A stretch of DNA of 64,000 bases from Thamnocephalis sphaerospora (GCA_003614735.1 KZ992431.1:1-64000), one strand, 5' to 3'; counted from the first letter of the stretch, positions 44,466 to 55,739 are shown. Numbers and translations: made by a program. Notes: generated by a model not told the origin, from the letters alone.

Positions 44466-46263
44466 ATGACCGCAGAAACAAACGAGTCAAAGACCTCGAC
44501 ATGGCCGAAATTCCTTGCGCGCACCAAGAAGAAGACCAAGAAGCAGTCGGTGCGCGCCGGTCCCTCGACCGGCTTTGTCAGCTTCATGCGGCATTTCGGT
44601 GTGCACGAGGAGCGTGGCCGTGAGCTGACGGCCAGCGAGGAAGCCAAAGTCGAGGTCCTTGTGGTCGATGAGGTGTTCAACGTTGCAGAAAGCGCCATGG
44701 AAGACGCAAGCACTGCCGAGCCCGAGACTCAAATAAGCGGGGCCCCGGCAAAGGCTGTGACCATCAGCATCTCCAATGAGGATGAAGAGCGGGAGAGCGA
44801 CGGCGACGGCGAGGAAGAGGAAGAGGAGGAGGAGGGCGAAAACAGCGAGGAAGAGGAGAACGAGGAGGAGAAGGAGGACATAAGGGACGAAGATGGCAAA
44901 GTGGATGCGGCGGACGAGACGGACGAGGTAGCGTCACTGTCGGAAAGGCCACGCCTCAAGCGTAATCGCTTTGGCGGCACGATGCGCGTCAAGGTGCCAG
45001 GCAGCGACGACGACTTTCTTCTCTCTGACTGCCAGTAAGCCTGTAGCGGTGGATACAAGAGCACAGGTGGCCCGTGGCTGATGACGCGTCTTGCTTTTAG
45101 AGGACAGCGCAAATCACTGTTCATTGGCTGCAACTACACCGGACAGGAAAACGAACTGCGAGGTTGGTGAGATGCATGTTTGCCGCTGCTGACGACCAGT
45201 CGGCTTATGCCATTCTATGCTGGTCACAGGCTGTATCAACGACTGCCACAATATGGCCGAGTTTATTTGCGACCACTTTGGTTTTTCCAATGACAACATG
45301 CTCATGTTAACGGACGACCAGGAGGACCCCGATTATCAGCCGACGGCCGAGAATATCATTGGTGCGCTACACTGGCTGGTGCACGACTCGGCACCGGGCG
45401 ACTCTCTGTTCTTCCACTTTTCTGGACACGGCGTTTCCGTAGAGGACGAAGGTCTGTGCATGTGTAGACGAAGCAATAAGGATAACCGAGGTGGCTGCTT
45501 ACCGTTCCCGTTTAGATGGCGATGAGGCGGATGGCTTCGATGAGGCAATCTGCCCTGTGGACTATGTGGAGCACGGTGTCATTGTAGACGACGTAAGCGG
45601 CTCGTCTGGTCAGGTAACACAGACGGCGTCGCTGACAGTTGCGCAACGCAGATGCTACACGACACTCTAGTTCGGCCGCTGCAGCCTGGCGTTCGGCTGA
45701 CGGCAGTGTTCGACTGCTGCCACAGCGGCACCGCATTAGATTTGCCCTACGTTTACATGTGCGATGGCGAAATTCAGCGATGCCGAAAGTCCTATCGTCG
45801 CCACGCAGCCAAAGCATTTGCCGAGGTAGCACGCGGCCTAAAGGAGCTCAATACCGTCTATGCTGCTCGTCAGCTGAAGGAGGGCATCAAGCTACTGCGC
45901 AAACAGGGCGACAACAAGGAGGCGCAGCGGAAAACGGAGGAGACCAGAACCTCGATGGCCGATGTGATCATGTTTAGCGGCTGCCGCGACGATCAGGTAG
46001 ACGCGGATGGCTGTTCGACAGGCGCTGTTTACAATCTGCTGACATGCAGTGCCCAACAGACGTCGGCCGACATACAGGAGCATGAGGTGGAACCTACTGG
46101 TGCGCTATCGCACGCGCTTATCGCCACGCTGCGCGACGATCCCAATCAAAGCTACACGCGTCTACTCAAAAACCTCCGGCTTAAGATGAAAGGGCAGTTT
46201 ACGCAGATTCCACAGCTATCCACAGGTCATGCCATGGACATGAGCATGACCTTTGTGATGTGA
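44466..46263 (+). CDS. MCA: Metacaspase 2 (acidic prodomain)
   Basis: Paralogue of the preceding gene, same strand. Five exons (44466-45034, 45101-45162, 45230-45451, 45516-45592, 45652-46263) give about 513 aa. The prodomain differs: a Lys-rich start (KFLARTKKKTKKQ), then a poly-Glu/Asp stretch (44805-44900) and a basic KRNRFGG segment. The catalytic part has SLFIGCNYTGQENELRGCIND, LTDDQED, FHFSGHGVSVEDE (His), DGDEADGFDEAICPVDY and [15 protein letters not shown] (Cys). It ends MDMSMTFVM, like its neighbour. Both genes put the first intron just after an LSDC motif, and both have introns after ED and before the next strand, but this copy lacks the introns near 42631 and 43320 of metacaspase 1. 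Confidence 0.92.
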
Positions 46264-46920
46264 TTGCCCAGCGCACCAGCGATAGCAGCACGCTGGCACG
46301 TTGTTTGTCAAAGTGCATACTTTCATGTATCACGCAGAGCCCTGCATCTGAACACTGTACCCATATGTTCTAGGCGCTGAAAGATTTACAAGCAGGCGCT
46401 GCGTCACAGCACACGGCCTTGTAGTGTGTATTTGCTAGCAGAAGCGCGTTGAGCAGATTGTCCGCTGTATAGTCCTATCCATTACATCAGTTAATTACTC
46501 TGTGCATAGTGCGCGTTTCGATACTATCCGAGTACGACACAAGGATGGCATTCTCATTGGAGGAGCGCTAGTATTGATGTAATAGGCCTATGGTCCACGC
46601 ACGCGTAAGGCCTGCCATTTACGTGCTCACCATCCAAACCCGCAGCATTCCTTGGTGCTGAGGAGTGTGCTGCATTGCGGCACAGCTGGCGTGACAGTAT
46701 ACGCTTGACGCCCTAGCCGGCCAGACTGGGCGTAGAATACATGTCGCAACACACGCACAGCCTATTCTACTCTGAAGTTGGCGGGTATTATTGCGAAAAC
46801 ACTGCGGTACAACGCGATATCGTCACACATTGGGCAGCATTCGCCTTTGAAATACATAGTTGATGGGTGCAATGGTAGCGAGACATGACAGAGAAGCGCG
46901 GTAACGCAGCCGGGCGGATA
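46264..46920. other. Intergenic, convergent
   Basis: 657 bp holding the 3' ends of metacaspase 2 and the OPT gene. No gene or structured RNA recognised. Confidence 0.45.
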
Positions 46921-49143
46921 TTACGAAGCCAGAATAGGGCCAGCGACTTCCTTAAAGTGCGGGCAGTCCGGCTGGTTGCCCCACCAGTCAACCTCGAATT
47001 CCCAGTACTGGAATGCAAAGAAGATGATGAGACCGGCAATGGCGACGCCAGAGTCCATAGCCGCCGAAAGGACGTAGTTGAATCGGCTCCACAGCTCGCG
47101 GCGATAGCGGTACACGATGAACTGGGAGATAAATCCGATGATGATCCAGGTGGTGTACATACCCGCCTTGGCCGGCGGCATAATGGCAGTACCACCAATC
47201 AGCACCGGTGTGTGGATGTATTTGAGCCACTTGACGTTGGGGAACCGGCGGGTTAGCAGCCAGAATGGAATTGGTGCCAGGAAGCCAATGAGGAACCACC
47301 AGTTGAGAGCGGAATAGTAGCCTTCGCTGCCAAACATGCGGTTCGGGCCGATGGCGCCCCAGATCACCGAGGCAGAGTAGAAGACGCGGGTGCTGTCGCA
47401 GCTCCACACCTTGTTGTTTTCATTGCAGATACCTGGAATAAGGTAGAACATCAGGTAGGATGTGGCCAGGTTGATGAGACCGGCCAGCATGGTACCAATG
47501 GTCTGTGCAATGAACATGTGTCGCGGCGGAATCTTCATGTAGTGGCCAAGCTTCAGATCACTGACCAGGTTAAGACCCTGCACCATGGTGATGTAGCCGT
47601 AGGTCTTGAACGTGACATTGGCAATGGCGCGGCCGGGCAGAATAAAGCCGATCACCAGCTCGGTGATGATGTTAAGGCCGGGCATCTGGTTCGTGACGGC
47701 GGTGATGATGCCGATCGGCACAATGAAAAACACCGACATGGCCACGGCCAGCAGCAGACCCCACCAGGGCAGATCAATACCGAAAAGCTCGCAGACGATG
47801 ATGGCCACAATGGTGTTGGTGACAAACATGGCGATGTACCACCAGTCGGGCACCTCCGGGTAGCGGTCCATCAGACGGGCGTGAATGTCGTCGTCGCTGG
47901 AACGGGCCTCGCGGAAACGCTGCACAATTTCCTTGCCGTGGTACAATATAGTGTGCGAGATCACCGAGGACAGTGCGGCAAAACCGATACCATAGGTGAT
48001 GGCGAAGAAGTAGCTGAGGCGCAGCTGGCCCTCTGCAGCGTACTTGGTCTCGTCCAGAAGCAGGTTTTCGTCGAGAATTGCCATCGTGTCATAGACATCG
48101 CCGTTCTCCCTGTACAGGTCGCTGTCGAAGATTGGGTACTTTTGGGCATCCCAGATGTTGCTAAAGTAGCCAATTGGAATCAGCACGTAAAGAATAAGCA
48201 AAAAGCCGACAAAGATGTTGGCCTGTGCCCAGAGCGGCACAGCAAGCGGGGTACCCAGGAAGCCCGTGATGTAGTTCCAGTCGAGCGAGAAGGAGAGCAG
48301 ACCCAGGCCGCGATTGCCAGAACCAATCAGATTGGCAACCCTGTTGCGTGGTGCAAAGTAGCACAGTAGCGAGATGGTGCTGAGGAACGAGGCGAGGTAG
48401 CCGGGCAAAAAGTAGTAGGCAAACGAGCAACCGGCCACAATGACAAAGAAGCGAATGCGGCTCATATGCGACTTGTCGCCCTCCTCTTCTTCGTGCAGCG
48501 TGCGGAACAAGGTGACGTTCACGAGTTGCGCTGGCCAGATCATGGCAGATGGGCGAACAAGGAAACGGCGACACATGCCGGCCAAACCATAGCCAAGACA
48601 CTGAGTCGTGAGAATAAGCAGCAGTGAGGGGCCAAAGCCAAGGTCAGAGCCGTAAAAGACGCGCTTGATGGCGACAATATCGACAGCGTAGGCGGTGCTT
48701 GCACCAGCGGTGGCGCACACGGTGATGAGCACATGCTCCTTGACGTTGAATGGACCTGGGTTGAGCGAGAAGCTGAAGAGGCCAAGATTGACGCGCTTAT
48801 CTGGCAAGATGCGGGCCATGGCACTGCCAAGCGGATAGGAAAGCAGCTGAGCAACCAGACCTGTAACGGTGAGCGGCGTGGCGCGATACCAGAAGAACTG
48901 GTTGACAAAGGCCAGCACGCAATTGAAGAAGATGCCAAGCACCCAGAAGCGGAACGTCAGGGTGGGCAGTGTCGGGTCATCCTTGGTGCTGACGGTGACG
49001 CGCACTACTTCGTAGGGTGAGTTATAGCGCTCGACTTCCTCGGGCGTAAAGTCCAGGCGCTTCTCGAGATCGGCAGCCGCGGCCTTATCAGCCGGGTGCG
49101 CCTCGTGCATCGAGGCAGTCTCTAGCTTTTCGTTGCCGGCCAT
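46921..49143 (-). CDS. OPT: OPT-family oligopeptide transporter
   Basis: Proton-coupled importer of small peptides (or related compounds) in the plasma membrane. Intronless, 740 aa, with about 14-16 hydrophobic helices. OPT marks: NPGPFNVKEH near residue 128, SLDWNYI, the long cytoplasmic loop with KYPIFDSDLY, NQMPGLNIITELVIGF, a KIPPRHMF segment, and NWWFLIGFLAPIPFWLL towards the end. ATG 49143 gives a short acidic cytosolic N-terminus (KLETASMHEAHP). It is the only long multi-membrane gene here and has no intron, while nearby enzymes have several. The large + strand frame 47518-48369 is its shadow. Substrate class (oligopeptide versus siderophore-like) cannot be told. Confidence 0.95.
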   Translation of the reverse strand: MAGNEKLETASMHEAHPADKAAAADLEKRLDFTPEEVERYNSPYEVVRVTVSTKDDPTLPTLTFRFWVLGIFFNCVLAFVNQFFWYRATPLTVTGLVAQLLSYPLGSAMARILPDKRVNLGLFSFSLNPGPFNVKEHVLITVCATAGASTAYAVDIVAIKRVFYGSDLGFGPSLLLILTTQCLGYGLAGMCRRFLVRPSAMIWPAQLVNVTLFRTLHEEEEGDKSHMSRIRFFVIVAGCSFAYYFLPGYLASFLSTISLLCYFAPRNRVANLIGSGNRGLGLLSFSLDWNYITGFLGTPLAVPLWAQANIFVGFLLILYVLIPIGYFSNIWDAQKYPIFDSDLYRENGDVYDTMAILDENLLLDETKYAAEGQLRLSYFFAITYGIGFAALSSVISHTILYHGKEIVQRFREARSSDDDIHARLMDRYPEVPDWWYIAMFVTNTIVAIIVCELFGIDLPWWGLLLAVAMSVFFIVPIGIITAVTNQMPGLNIITELVIGFILPGRAIANVTFKTYGYITMVQGLNLVSDLKLGHYMKIPPRHMFIAQTIGTMLAGLINLATSYLMFYLIPGICNENNKVWSCDSTRVFYSASVIWGAIGPNRMFGSEGYYSALNWWFLIGFLAPIPFWLLTRRFPNVKWLKYIHTPVLIGGTAIMPPAKAGMYTTWIIIGFISQFIVYRYRRELWSRFNYVLSAAMDSGVAIAGLIIFFAFQYWEFEVDWWGNQPDCPHFKEVAGPILAS

Positions 49144-51406
49144 GCTGGCAGTTGCTGTGCAGAGTAATACGGCCGAAGGGTTGGTGGAGGACGCGAAAGT
49201 GGGCCACGGTGGCGATAATGGCGGTAAGATGACGAGCTAGGGCTGCGAGCAGAGATGGCATAGTAAGCGCCGAGGTGGATGCGCTTTCGGCGGTTCATGG
49301 TGCCAGCTGCAGCACATAGCACGCGTAGAGCAGCAACGTACCTATCGTAATCGGAGGGCAGCGTGAAGGATGTGTCGTACAGTTACGCACCGGAAACCAG
49401 CACGCAAGCAAGAAAGTCGTAATGGAGTAGTGGTGTGAGGGTGTTGCAGTGCTCCATGAGCGCGCCGCTGCGTACACTATATAGTGGTCGGCGGCATGCT
49501 CGGCCGATGCGCCGCCGGCGTCTCTGGCGCATCACCGCCCAGACCGTTGCCCGACAATGTGATTACACAACACACGACCAGCACGGCACACGGTCGTACT
49601 AATGTCAAATACACGTTTGTCACCTTACCACCTGTTCTCATGCTTTCTACAGAGTACAATAAGGCGAGCGCGCGCCGACCGAATGCATCAACGCCATTTG
49701 CTGGCGAGGGCCAGCTTGTGTCAACTAGGCTGCCGCCGAGTTGGGAAACGCCCCTGAGCCACTTTGTCTGGGTCCCGCTGACTGGCTTTATTCTCACCGT
49801 ACCGGTACTCTATCGGCCGGCGTTGCCTCTAGACCGCTCCCGCGTCGCCCATACACCAGGCGCGACATTCCGAGCCGGCTTGATAGTACACGGATGAAAG
49901 CGGTGCTGATTTGCTCATGTATTGCGGCGCAGTGGTACAGAGCCTATCTATCCGTGCAAACCTAATATGGCCCGCTGAACAATGATGCTGTCCAAACAGG
50001 TGTCACCGCCACCGTGGACAGCGCGATCGACCAGTGTCACGAGCTCTGGCGCTTGGTCAGGCGGCGTCTCGACTGGCCAATAATTGCCAGGATGCAAGCA
50101 CGTTGTTGCTGGCCTACCTTGGGCCACTAGACACATTGCACTCGGCGCCAGCCAAAAATGCCTCGACAACACGCGCACGCAAGCACACACACGTACACCC
50201 GTGCCCTATCAGGGATCCGACACTGCAGGCACCAAGTCTCGGACATCGTTACCGTCGGCATCACGCGGTGGCACGTTGGAGCACAACGGCTCAGGCCGCA
50301 TACTTGCCGTGCGTTGCAGCATGAACGCAACAGCATCATTGTGTGGCATTGCGGTGGTCAGGACTGGGATTTGAGGCAGCGGAAATGCGTGGCTAGCAAA
50401 GGATGGGCCAACGGCATCCGGGTGAAGGTACAAGCTAAGAATGCTATGTCGGCATTCGGCAAACTACCAGCAGACCACCGGCCAGCGATGGTAGAAACGT
50501 AGCGCCAAGTCAGCAGCGATTTGCCTGCGATGCTGCGTCACGAGCAGACAGTACTAAGAAACACATGCATATTAGAGCAAGCATCATGACAGAGGTTTTG
50601 GCTGCTATGCAATGCTTGCAGCCCATCAGTGACACGACATGCAGTGAGTGTACAGCCAACACGCCGACACGCAATCATCCCCAATGCGCAGTGCGCTTCA
50701 GGCAGTAGCACCGCACTGTGTTGCCCATGCATTTACGGCAGGAAGCAAGTGAAACAGTCATTTGCAGGCATAGGTACCACTGTACTGCATCTTCGTGGCC
50801 CCCACCTGCACCAACTGCATTGCATACAACAAGCGCTGATTGCTGCCAACGTATTTCCACATAGGCTCACTCAAACATGGTCAAGTACATGCCAGAAAGC
50901 AGCGGCAGTACAGCCAAACGATGCGTAGCACATTTAGTCTATATGGGGTATGTAAACGATATTCTTGGCAGCATGGCGTGAATCGCAAAGGCACTCAAGT
51001 GGCGCTTGTTTGACAACACCAACTACTCAATCGGGTTTGGATACCAGCAAAGTCTGCCAATTTAGACCCGTCTTTTCTCTTTGCACGCATCGACACGCAT
51101 GATGCAAGTCCATCTGCCGTTGCATTTTACTACGCCAAGGCCATGGCCATTGTTGGCGGCTTTGTGCAGACGAACGCCCCTGGCTGCAGCATATATATAG
51201 CTACGGCGTCATGGTGTGCGCAGTCGAAGATTCTACCGCAAAGGCCAAAGCCAACGCGACAAACATCATCGTCACACGGCGCCACTATAAGCGGACAGTC
51301 AGAATGACGCAGACGAACCACATGGTGTAAATACATGGCGGTTGCCATTGTGTGCGTCTCATTTCGAGTTACTCATTCATCCTTTCCGCCAACGCCATTG
51401 TCCACC
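49144..51406. other. 2.3-kb region between OPT and annexin
   Basis: Divergent promoters plus unassigned sequence. Minus-strand frames at 49948-51348 were checked for a spliced gene. One begins with a signal-peptide-like MMFVALALAFAVESSTA, but the following frames could not be joined into a recognisable protein, so none is called. Confidence 0.4.
49478..49483 (-). promoter_or_regulatory. TATA element upstream of OPT gene
   Basis: TATATA, set in a palindrome CACTATATAGTG, 335 nt before the OPT start codon. Confidence 0.35.
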
Positions 51407-52566
51407 ATGTCCGCTCAAGCAGACGCTGAAGCCGTGTACCGTGCCTGTAAGGGGTTTGGCACCGATGAGAGCACGCTCATCAAGATTCTCGGCCATCGCG
51501 ACTGGGCACAGCTGCAATCTATTTCGCAATGGTACCAGCACCTCAAGGGCGAGGACATGCTGGACCGACTACGGCGCGAGACAAGCGGCGACTTTGGCCG
51601 CGCTCTAGTGGACGGCTGTAAACATCCGGTGGTGTATGATGCCGAGTTAATTCACGGCGCAAGCAAGGGTCTCGGCACAAGCGAGGGTGTTATCATCGAG
51701 GTAGGGCCGGAAGAGAGCGGCGCCGCACTGCACGTTAAACGATACCTGCATGCTAATGCAAGAGCACTGTGCAGGTGCTTATTCGTCGCTCCAACGAGGA
51801 CATACAAATGCTCAACCAGACCTACACTGCCATGTACCACACCAACCTGACATCTGTGATGCGCAGCGAGTTTAGTGGCAATGCACAGTACCTGTTTAGC
51901 ACAATCTGTCTGGTAAGCTGCTGCTGCTGCTGCTGCGGCGGCGGCGGCGGCGGCGGCGTATAGCGAGTATAACGTGCAAGCGCGCTTACACATGTCCTCT
52001 ACTCTGGCGCTTCAAGGGTCAACGCCAGCCGGGTGTTTTTGACCCGGTGCCAGATGCTGATGCTCTACAGCGATGCTTCCATGGCGACATACGCACCGAT
52101 GAAGTCACGCTTATTCACATACTCACCGGCCGCTCGGATGAGCACCTGCGCAACGTGTTTAATGTCTACATGCAACGTTACCAGGCGCGCATTGAGGACA
52201 TGGTGCGCCGGCATACCTCGGGCGATTTGCAACGCGGTCTTGTTGCTCTGGGTAAGCTACTGCGTGGGCAACAGTATGTTTAGCAAACATACGCTAACAA
52301 TGACATTTTCCGGCCCGCGCAATACAGTCAAGTGCGTGCAAGATGCGCCTCTCTATGTTGCTGAGATTTTGGAATCGGCCATGGCTGGACTGGGTACAAA
52401 CGAACGACGTCTGTCGCGCGTCACCATTCGCAATCGCGGTCCATTCATGGAGCATGTTAAACTCTCGTATCTCCACCGCTACGGGAAGACGCTGCGTCGG
52501 CGCATTGAAGGGGACACATCTGGCGACTATCGAAAGCTTTTGCTTGCTTACATCAACGATTCATAG
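51407..52566 (+). CDS. ANX: Annexin
   Basis: Calcium-dependent phospholipid-binding protein, four annexin repeats, 301 aa in four exons (51407-51700, 51775-51912, 52017-52251, 52328-52566). Repeat 1: CKGFGTDESTLIKIL with the type-II Ca site GFGTDE. Repeat 2: SKGLGTSEGVIIEVL. Repeat 3: FHGDIRTDEVTLIHIL (site degenerate). Repeat 4: MAGLGTNERRLSRVTIRN. Each repeat ends in a TSGDxxxxL-type helix. The N-terminal tail is only about 7 aa (MSAQADA), so this is a core-only annexin. The second intron starts in a (CTG)n(CGG)n tract. Fungal annexins act in membrane trafficking and secretion; a role here is inferred. Confidence 0.93.
51918..51958 (+). repeat. CTG/CGG triplet repeat in annexin intron
   Basis: Six CTG units followed by about six CGG units begin five bases after the splice donor (GTAAG) of annexin intron 2. 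They fill much of the first half of the intron. Confidence 0.8.
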
Positions 52567-52912
52567 GCAAAGCAGGTACATGTTGAGATCGCCTGTGTTT
52601 GTATATTTCTTGGATATGCACAGCCACGTAGTTATACCGCCACAACGTTGGGTTGGTGCAGATGCGCCAATGCCGAGAGCATGTTCACATGTAGGCAATA
52701 ATCATTGCACATTACGCCATTACAACGGTAACAATTTGTGATTACGTACAGCTTCACAATGGCCAAAGCTCTTGCGTATGGACTGGCGGGGAAAGGGATG
52801 TAGTGCGGCCAAGCTCGCTCATCAACGGTAAATGAAAGGAATTGAAAACAGAATATGAGACTCGCAAGTGTGACAAATACGAGCCAATGCCTGTGGTATT
52901 AGGAAGCATCTT
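52567..52912. other. Intergenic, convergent
   Basis: 346 bp between the annexin and the small minus-strand gene; A/T-rich in parts. No gene seen. Confidence 0.4.
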
Positions 52913-53311
52913 TTACAAATCTACCACAGACCAGAGATCCGAATCGGCAAGAAACATTTTGAGTAGTTCCTCGCGTAGCTCCAGGTCTCGCTCGTGCTTG
53001 AGCGCCTTTTCAATGTCTTGCTGGCGAGCTGGCATTGTCTGCTCCGTCAGTAACACTTTGGGGGTCTTGCGCTTTGGCAAGGCATCCGGCACTAGCTGTG
53101 CAGTCACGGCGCCCATCTCCTCGTCTACAGGGCCGGCCGCCGACGCTGTTAACTGGCCAAGCTCTGCGTCACGGTCAGGCGGCGCGGCCGAGTCAGCGGC
53201 AGCACCGGTCGTCGTAAAGCTGTGGTGCAACGAGTCCCGCAGCGCTTTCCACGGATGCGGGTACATCTGTCGCGATTCCATCAGCTGCTGGATAAACAAT
53301 GGTCCGTCCAT
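52913..53311 (-). CDS. Small unrecognised protein
   Basis: Intronless frame of 132 aa. The N-terminus MDGPLFIQQLMESRQMYPHPW is regular and looks structured (short helix, then HPW). An A/D-rich linker follows; the C-terminus carries a helix-prone, charged stretch (PARQQDIEKALKHERDLELREELLKM) shown here only in outline. The N-terminal pattern is faintly like the start of PPP4R2-type regulatory subunits, too weak for a call. Codon use and start context do not look like chance; the 3' neighbour is convergent. Confidence 0.5.
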   Translation of the reverse strand: MDGPLFIQQLMESRQMYPHPWKALRDSLHHSFTTTGAAADSAAPPDRDAELGQLTASAAGPVDEEMGAVTAQLVPDALPKRKTPKVLLTEQTMPARQQDIEKALKHERDLELREELLKMFLADSDLWSVVDL

Positions 53312-53449
53312 ATTGAGTCAATTGTGTGAGTTTCAAAGTAGCTTAAGCTGGTGGGCGGTGCGTGGGTGCGCTTTCATCGCACGTTTATTTATGTGCAAGA
53401 GTCGTGTGGGAAATGCCACTGACGGGAAAGCCGGGCGGCTACGACATGG

Positions 53450-53477
53450 ACGCACGCACGCACGCACGCACGCACGC
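53450..53477 (+). repeat. (ACGC)7 microsatellite at a stop codon
   Basis: Seven perfect ACGC units. The last base is also the first base of the CTA that reads as TAG stop of the FIST gene on the other strand, so the repeat forms the start of that gene's 3' untranslated region. Confidence 0.8.
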
Positions 53478-55307
53478 TAATCGGCATGAAGCGAAAGGCG
53501 CGCGTAGGGCACAGTACACACCCAGGCTTCGGTAGCTGTTGCATTCGGAGCAGAGCTAGCCATAATGACGCCGTTTTCGCTGGCAACAACGGGCAAGGCG
53601 AATTGGGCTGACTGTTCTCCAGAATCACTTGGTGCCGCTGTCGCGACATCCTGCGGTAGAGCCTCGAACTGGAGGAACGGCGACGGCGTCGTGGTACGTG
53701 CTGGCAATGGGGCGGCGTCATGTACTCGAGCGAAAAACTGACCGACCGATACCTGGTGTCAGCGAGTGGCACAACCAGGCTGAGACCTGTAACGGTCAGT
53801 CACTTACCTGGATGATTTCACCGTCCGCAAGGTCACAGAGTGTGTCGACCGCCAGATGACCGCGTGACGGGTCGCCGCTGATCACACGCGCTACCAGCCG
53901 AGCATTCTAGGTGGAAGGGCGTGCTGTGAGCGCTGCCAACAAACAGAACAAGATGACTATGCGTCAACTACCTCAGGCTGACACGCCAGAGACTCGTTCA
54001 CCAAAGTTGAGGAGGAATATACGCCCAGATAATACTCTGGCGCAAGTGTTGGTGCACTATCCTGCTTGGACTTGGCCTGTGCTTGGTGATAGGCGAGCAG
54101 CATGCCTGCTGCCGACTTGCCATCCAAATCGACAATCACATTACCACGACAGCTGCATTCACACATACAAACGACACATGATCAGCGACGCCTTAAGCAA
54201 ACGGCAGCATCATACGTACCGGGTAATGCGCATTGCGTTTCCCAGAGGCGACAGACGAGCAAAACTTCGTGATGCGCTCAGTTGCCCGACGCTAATGGCA
54301 CAGTGTTCCTCTGCGAAATGAGTCGACTGCTTTGTCGACATTCCACGGATGGCGACACCGGCCGCTCCATCCTGCAGAGTTTTGCCATTAAAATAAATGG
54401 TATACGGTAGTCCCGTAACGAACGGTGTAGAAGCGGCGATGGTACCCAGCTACAGTAGATGTTAGCGTCAACAACAATGCGCCCGTATAATCGCTTCAGC
54501 ACATACCAGCGCTGTTTCCGGATACTGTTCCTGCAGCGCTTCGGCAAGTGCATACGGCTCAGTGTCGGTAGCGAGCAACACCACATCTGGCGCTGTCGTC
54601 ATCTGCTCGGCGTATTGATGCCCGTCGGTTACTGATGCGTATGTTGGCTCCGTCTCATCATCACCAACGCGCAAACGCACCTCGTTCAACTCAGCAGGCA
54701 TAGCACTATGGGCCACAGGTGCGCGCGTCACAGTGCGAAAGTCGGCTGGGCTCCAGTGCGTGGCTGCTGTCGCCGCGGAGATGGCGCCTGGTCCAGCACC
54801 AACATTCGCGCCATAACCACGTCCGTGCGCCATCGTTGCAGCGCTCAGTGCCGGCCAACGGCCCACAGATTTGGCGCGCCGTGGCGGCATCCGGCTTGCT
54901 GGCACATGGAAGGGATGAAGATGACATTCCCGCGAAAACGCCAGCCGCGCCACAGCCAAAGCAGTAGACCGACCGTTTACCAAGTCGGCAACACAGCCAA
55001 GCATCATTGGCGCTGTACTTGCTTCCGCAGACACTGTATGTGTAAACCACTGTGGCAGCATGCGCAGCTCCTCGTCCGAGTAGCCCTTCGCTGCGTAGAC
55101 CATCCAAAGAACGCGAGCGTCGGCTTCGGTTGCGATGGGCTGAATACGTGTCATGCAATCGGTCAACGCCGCGCGCAAGCCAGGCTCTGCGCTAGTCGTA
55201 GCCACCGTCTGAAACGAGCGCAGTCGTAGCCATGGCGTGCCTGGCGCAGAGCTGCTACTACGCCAGAGCCTGCACGATTGGTCTACGACGCGTCTAATTC
55301 CTAGCAT
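53477..55307 (-). CDS. FIST-domain protein
   Basis: FIST domains (FIST_N plus FIST_C) are sensory modules common in bacteria and found in some fungal and F-box proteins. From ATG 55307 the N-terminus is basic and R-rich (MLGIRRVVDQ, RLRSF), like a mitochondrial presequence. Then come PQWFTHT, MLGCVADLVNGR, and DVVLLATDTEPYALAEALQEQ. After introns: LGTIAASTPFVTGLPYTIYF and LQDGAAGVAIRG, a FIST_N pattern; later NVIVDLDGKSAAGMLLAY and TPSP.LQF..LP, which fit FIST_C. It ends ARLSLHAD at TAG 53479-53477. Four or five introns. A longer start at 55367 is possible. Ligand unknown; some FIST proteins bind amino acids. Confidence 0.65.
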
Positions 55308-55739
55308 GCTGCGGCAAATAAAGTAGTGTTTACACTGGCAACATTTTACCACCGACAGACCGCACATCAGTTCACGATGATTTTACACTGCCGACTGCTG
55401 CTTCTAGTCTCTCTTGTACATGCGGTCAATGAGCTTCAGTGTCTACATGTTTGCAGATGCGGTGCGCACTTGTCTAACCATCAGGCTGCGGATGTCGGCG
55501 CCATAAATGAGGAGTGTACCGCAATGATGTTAGTGGTACATATATAAATGAAACGCAAAGTAGACTCTATCGACAACCCGCTTGCCCGAGTGTCTGCTAG
55601 TGCAAGGAAGCAGCTATCCGAGACCACACTCTTACACCCTAGCTCTCCACCGCTGTCAGAGACGAAAAAGGCGGCTCGACGCTTTTTCGGCCAATTCTAT
55701 ATTGGCAGTTGTAACATAGATGTCGACTGTGCCTTTAGC
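55308..55739. other. Intergenic, contains repeat copy B
   Basis: 432 bp between FIST and tRNA-Ser. An open frame (55548-55877) crosses the tRNA and is rejected as a gene. The stretch 55597-55666 aligns to the left end of the window. Confidence 0.5.
55597..55666 (+). repeat. Diverged 70-nt repeat, copy B (upstream of tRNA-Ser)
   Basis: Pairs with positions 1-70 (50 of 70 identical, mostly transitions apart). It ends 74 nt before the tRNA-Ser start. This copy has A/T where the other has G/C at 11 of the 16 transition sites. Confidence 0.5.

Noticed and set aside
47518-48369. 283-aa + strand frame
   Set aside because: Antisense of the OPT transporter, which has clear family motifs.
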